This document shows positions 5,485-6,815 of a DNA stretch of 6,815 nucleotides, piece after piece. Source of the stretch: Candidatus Aenigmatarchaeota archaeon. GTDB lineage: Archaea; Aenigmatarchaeota; Aenigmatarchaeia; QMZP01; JAFGSV01. The DNA lies in the NCBI GenBank assembly GCA_020343635.1, contig CP070804.1, positions 633,769-640,583 of the forward strand, in the 5' to 3' direction. The first letter of the stretch is position 1. Each line of letters opens with the position of its first letter. A model generated the notes under the pieces. That model was not told where the DNA came from. It did no database searches and saw only the letters and a list, made by a program, of their open reading frames with translations. The translations under genes and the position numbers were made by a program.

Positions 5485-5494
5485 GTTTAAAAAA
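5485..5494 (-). promoter_or_regulatory. TATA box of mcm
   Basis: TTTTTTAAAC on the minus strand, centred roughly 26-30 bases before ATG 5460, which predicts a start within a few bases of the codon. No Shine-Dalgarno site is present in the intervening bases. Confidence 0.55.
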
Positions 5495-5512
5495 CTTTGA
5501 ACCCGGCCTAGG

Positions 5513-5522
5513 TTTTATATTA
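5513..5522 (+). promoter_or_regulatory. TATA box of pyrD
   Basis: TTTTATATTA, centred about 25 bases before ATG 5541, which predicts a leaderless pyrD message. A GGAG at 5525-5528 is 12 bases from the ATG, too far to be a likely ribosome binding site. The 80-base mcm/pyrD gap therefore holds two back-to-back promoters. Confidence 0.55.
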
Positions 5523-5540
5523 TTGGAGTAAAAAATTATT

Positions 5541-6452
5541 ATGTTACTGAAAACAAACCTCTGCGGGATGAAGCTGAAGAATCCCCTTATTCTGGCATCC
5601 GGGATAATCGGTGTCACCAAGGCCTCGCTTAAGAGTGCAGCCGACAGCGGTGCGGGGGCCGTTACCATTAAGTCCATAAGCAGGGAGCGCCGAAAAGGGC
5701 ACGAGCCTCCCATAATAGCAACAGAGGGAGACGTCATGATAAACGCGGTCGGATACTCCAATCCCGGGATTGAGGAAGCCAAAATGGAGTTCCTAAGGCT
5801 CTCTGAAGTTGGCGTGCCCGTGATAGCCAGCATAATCGGCAAAGACGCAGGTGAGTTCGCCTGGATGGCAAAGAACTTCCTTCCTGGAGAATTCTCTGCA
5901 GTCGAGCTTCCGCTCTCGTGTCCCCATACCCCCGGATACGGTATGCTCGCAGGACAGGGAACGCCAGGGGCCACACTCGAGATAACAAAGGTTGTGAAGA
6001 AGCAAACGAAGTTGCCGGTCATAGTCAAGCTTTCCCCGAACATACAGGCGCTCGGGGATGTCGCGAAAGCTGCCGAGAAGGCAGGCGCCGACGCCATAAA
6101 CATGGGCAACACGGTCGGTCCTGGGATGTTTATTGATCCCAAGGCCAGGAAGCCTGTGCTCACATTCGGTTTTGGGGGGCTGTCGGGGCCCGCGATAAAG
6201 GCCATTGCCGTCCGCTGCGTATACGATGTCTACAAGGCCGTGAAGATTCCTGTAATAGGCACGGGGGGAGTAGCCACAGGAACGGACGCGGCCGAGATGC
6301 TGATGGCCGGGGCTTCAGCGGTCGGTATAGGATCGGCCGTACATTACAGGGATGTGGCTGTCTTTGGTAAGATAGCGAAAGAGCTTTCCGCCCTCATGAA
6401 GGATGAGGGCTTCTCCAGTGTTAAGGAGATGATAGGTATTGCTCACGAATGA
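5541..6452 (+). CDS. pyrD: Dihydroorotate dehydrogenase catalytic subunit, class 1B type
   Basis: This FMN-dependent TIM-barrel enzyme oxidises dihydroorotate to orotate, the fourth step of UMP synthesis; in class 1B electrons pass through PyrK to NAD+. The 303-residue length is normal. Visible are the FMN/orotate lysine K44 (TIKSIS), N68 in NAVGYSNPG, the catalytic-base cysteine C127 in LSCPH, K163 in VKLSPN, N190-T191, and the FMN-phosphate loops GGLSGPAI (212-219) and GTGGVATG (240-247). The SCPH form with a following GYGMLAGQ is like archaeal PyrD and dihydropyrimidine dehydrogenase rather than the bacterial SCPN form. P124 stands where related enzymes have an orotate-binding Asn (NLSCP). 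The pyrK gene overlaps its end, which fixes the class 1B assignment. A TATA box at the leaderless distance and no usable Shine-Dalgarno site support ATG 5541 as the start. Confidence 0.94.
   Translation: MLLKTNLCGMKLKNPLILASGIIGVTKASLKSAADSGAGAVTIKSISRERRKGHEPPIIATEGDVMINAVGYSNPGIEEAKMEFLRLSEVGVPVIASIIGKDAGEFAWMAKNFLPGEFSAVELPLSCPHTPGYGMLAGQGTPGATLEITKVVKKQTKLPVIVKLSPNIQALGDVAKAAEKAGADAINMGNTVGPGMFIDPKARKPVLTFGFGGLSGPAIKAIAVRCVYDVYKAVKIPVIGTGGVATGTDAAEMLMAGASAVGIGSAVHYRDVAVFGKIAKELSALMKDEGFSSVKEMIGIAHE
6424..6433 (+). promoter_or_regulatory. Ribosome binding site of pyrK, inside the pyrD end
   Basis: AGGAGATGAT differs from the archaeal consensus stretch at one position (GGAGATGAT versus GGAGGTGAT). 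It lies 5 bases before a TTG at 6439, in frame with PyrK, and 29 bases before the first in-frame ATG (6463), so it favours the TTG start. Confidence 0.6.
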
Positions 6453-6815
6453 AAGGCCTGTCATGTACAGGATAGACAGTATAGCTGAAGAGGCCCAGGA
6501 CACCAGGAGCTTCTGGTTTTCCGGAAACATAAACGCCGCGCCAGGGCAGTTCGTCATGCTATGGATACCCGGAACGGGACAGAAGCCTTTCGGCATATCA
6601 TATCAGGAGTCAGGAAGGTTCGCGCTGACCATAAGGGAAGTCGGCGAGTTCACGAAACGTCTCTTCAGGATGAAGGCGGGCGACAGGGTAGGCATCCAGG
6701 GGCCATACGGGCGCGGATTCTCCGGGCATGGGAAGAAGGTCGCGCTTGTGGGTGGCGGCTACGGGACTGCCCCCCTCGCGCTCCTGGCTGATGCCATGTC
6801 TTCCAGAGGCAGGAA
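6439..6815 (+). CDS. pyrK: Dihydroorotate dehydrogenase electron-transfer subunit, 3' end cut off
   Basis: 125 codons are present before the window ends. The product is the FAD and [2Fe-2S] flavoprotein that passes electrons from PyrD to NAD+. It shows an N-terminal beta-barrel with PGQFVMLWIPG (35-45), the FAD motif KPFGIS (49-54), GPYGRGF (88-94) and the start of the NAD-binding fold GGGYGTAP (105-112). The cysteine cluster that holds the [2Fe-2S] centre would lie beyond the edge. The start is uncertain. TTG 6439 has a strong Shine-Dalgarno site, gives the N-terminus LTNERPVMYRIDSI, which matches the Pro-containing lead-in usual in archaeal PyrK, and overlaps pyrD by 14 bases. ATG 6463 lies 10 bases after the pyrD stop but has only a weak AGG upstream. 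Either way the gene forms an operon with pyrD. Confidence 0.9.
   Translation, partial: MLTNERPVMYRIDSIAEEAQDTRSFWFSGNINAAPGQFVMLWIPGTGQKPFGISYQESGRFALTIREVGEFTKRLFRMKAGDRVGIQGPYGRGFSGHGKKVALVGGGYGTAPLALLADAMSSRGR

Noticed and set aside
5483..5497. Inverted repeat AAGTTT-AAA-AAACTT between mcm and pyrD as an operator
   Set aside because: It coincides with the AT-rich TATA box of mcm and the arms are simple sequence, so chance symmetry is likely.
5432..6205. 257-codon open frame on the minus strand
   Set aside because: It lies antisense to pyrD, runs into the start of mcm, and has a low-complexity translation without recognisable motif.
6561..6791. 76-codon plus-strand open frame near the right edge, and a minus-strand frame at 6315-6596
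   Set aside because: Both are out of frame with pyrK, whose FAD and NAD motifs are clear in the overlapping frame.

Overview
The window reads as a piece of an archaeal chromosome. It carries a minichromosome maintenance (MCM) helicase, and most promoters are TATA-type boxes about 26 bases upstream of a start codon with almost no leader. Codon choice is rich in ATA (Ile) and AGG (Arg), and the few clear ribosome binding sites match the archaeal GGAGGTGAT consensus. The lineage cannot be fixed from the sequence; a euryarchaeal or DPANN-type genome with an ISC-type iron-sulfur pathway would fit. Eight complete genes and two genes cut by the window edges are supported. There are no RNA genes, insertion sequences, CRISPR arrays or inteins.

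Region 1 (1-2650, minus strand) is a tightly packed operon, read from right to left: an ArsR-family repressor, a NifS/IscS cysteine desulfurase, an IscU/NifU-type scaffold, a small DUF1858-like CxxC protein, and a lipoprotein that runs off the left edge. Genes overlap by 4-11 bases or lie 10-41 bases apart. The desulfurase supplies sulfur and the scaffold assembles the iron-sulfur cluster. The repressor probably controls the set through a perfect inverted repeat (ATATGAA-N6-TTCATAT) that covers its own start codon. This cysteine-bearing regulator plus minimal ISC pair plus redox protein plus lipoprotein is the most interesting system in the window.

Region 2 (2617-3121, plus strand) is an AT-rich divergent promoter region followed by a 115-residue gene of unknown function. 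Its third-codon-position GC is much lower than that of its neighbours, and it has a leader with a Shine-Dalgarno site. It ends tail to tail with the next gene, the stop codons overlapping.

Region 3 (3118-5510, minus strand) holds a small zinc-ribbon protein with its own leaderless promoter, just downstream of the gene for the replicative helicase MCM.

Region 4 (5461-6815, plus strand) starts at the divergent mcm/pyrD promoter region and carries pyrD and the beginning of pyrK, the two subunits of a dihydroorotate dehydrogenase for pyrimidine synthesis. PyrK needs a [2Fe-2S] cluster in its missing C-terminal part, a plausible but unspecific link to the iron-sulfur operon.
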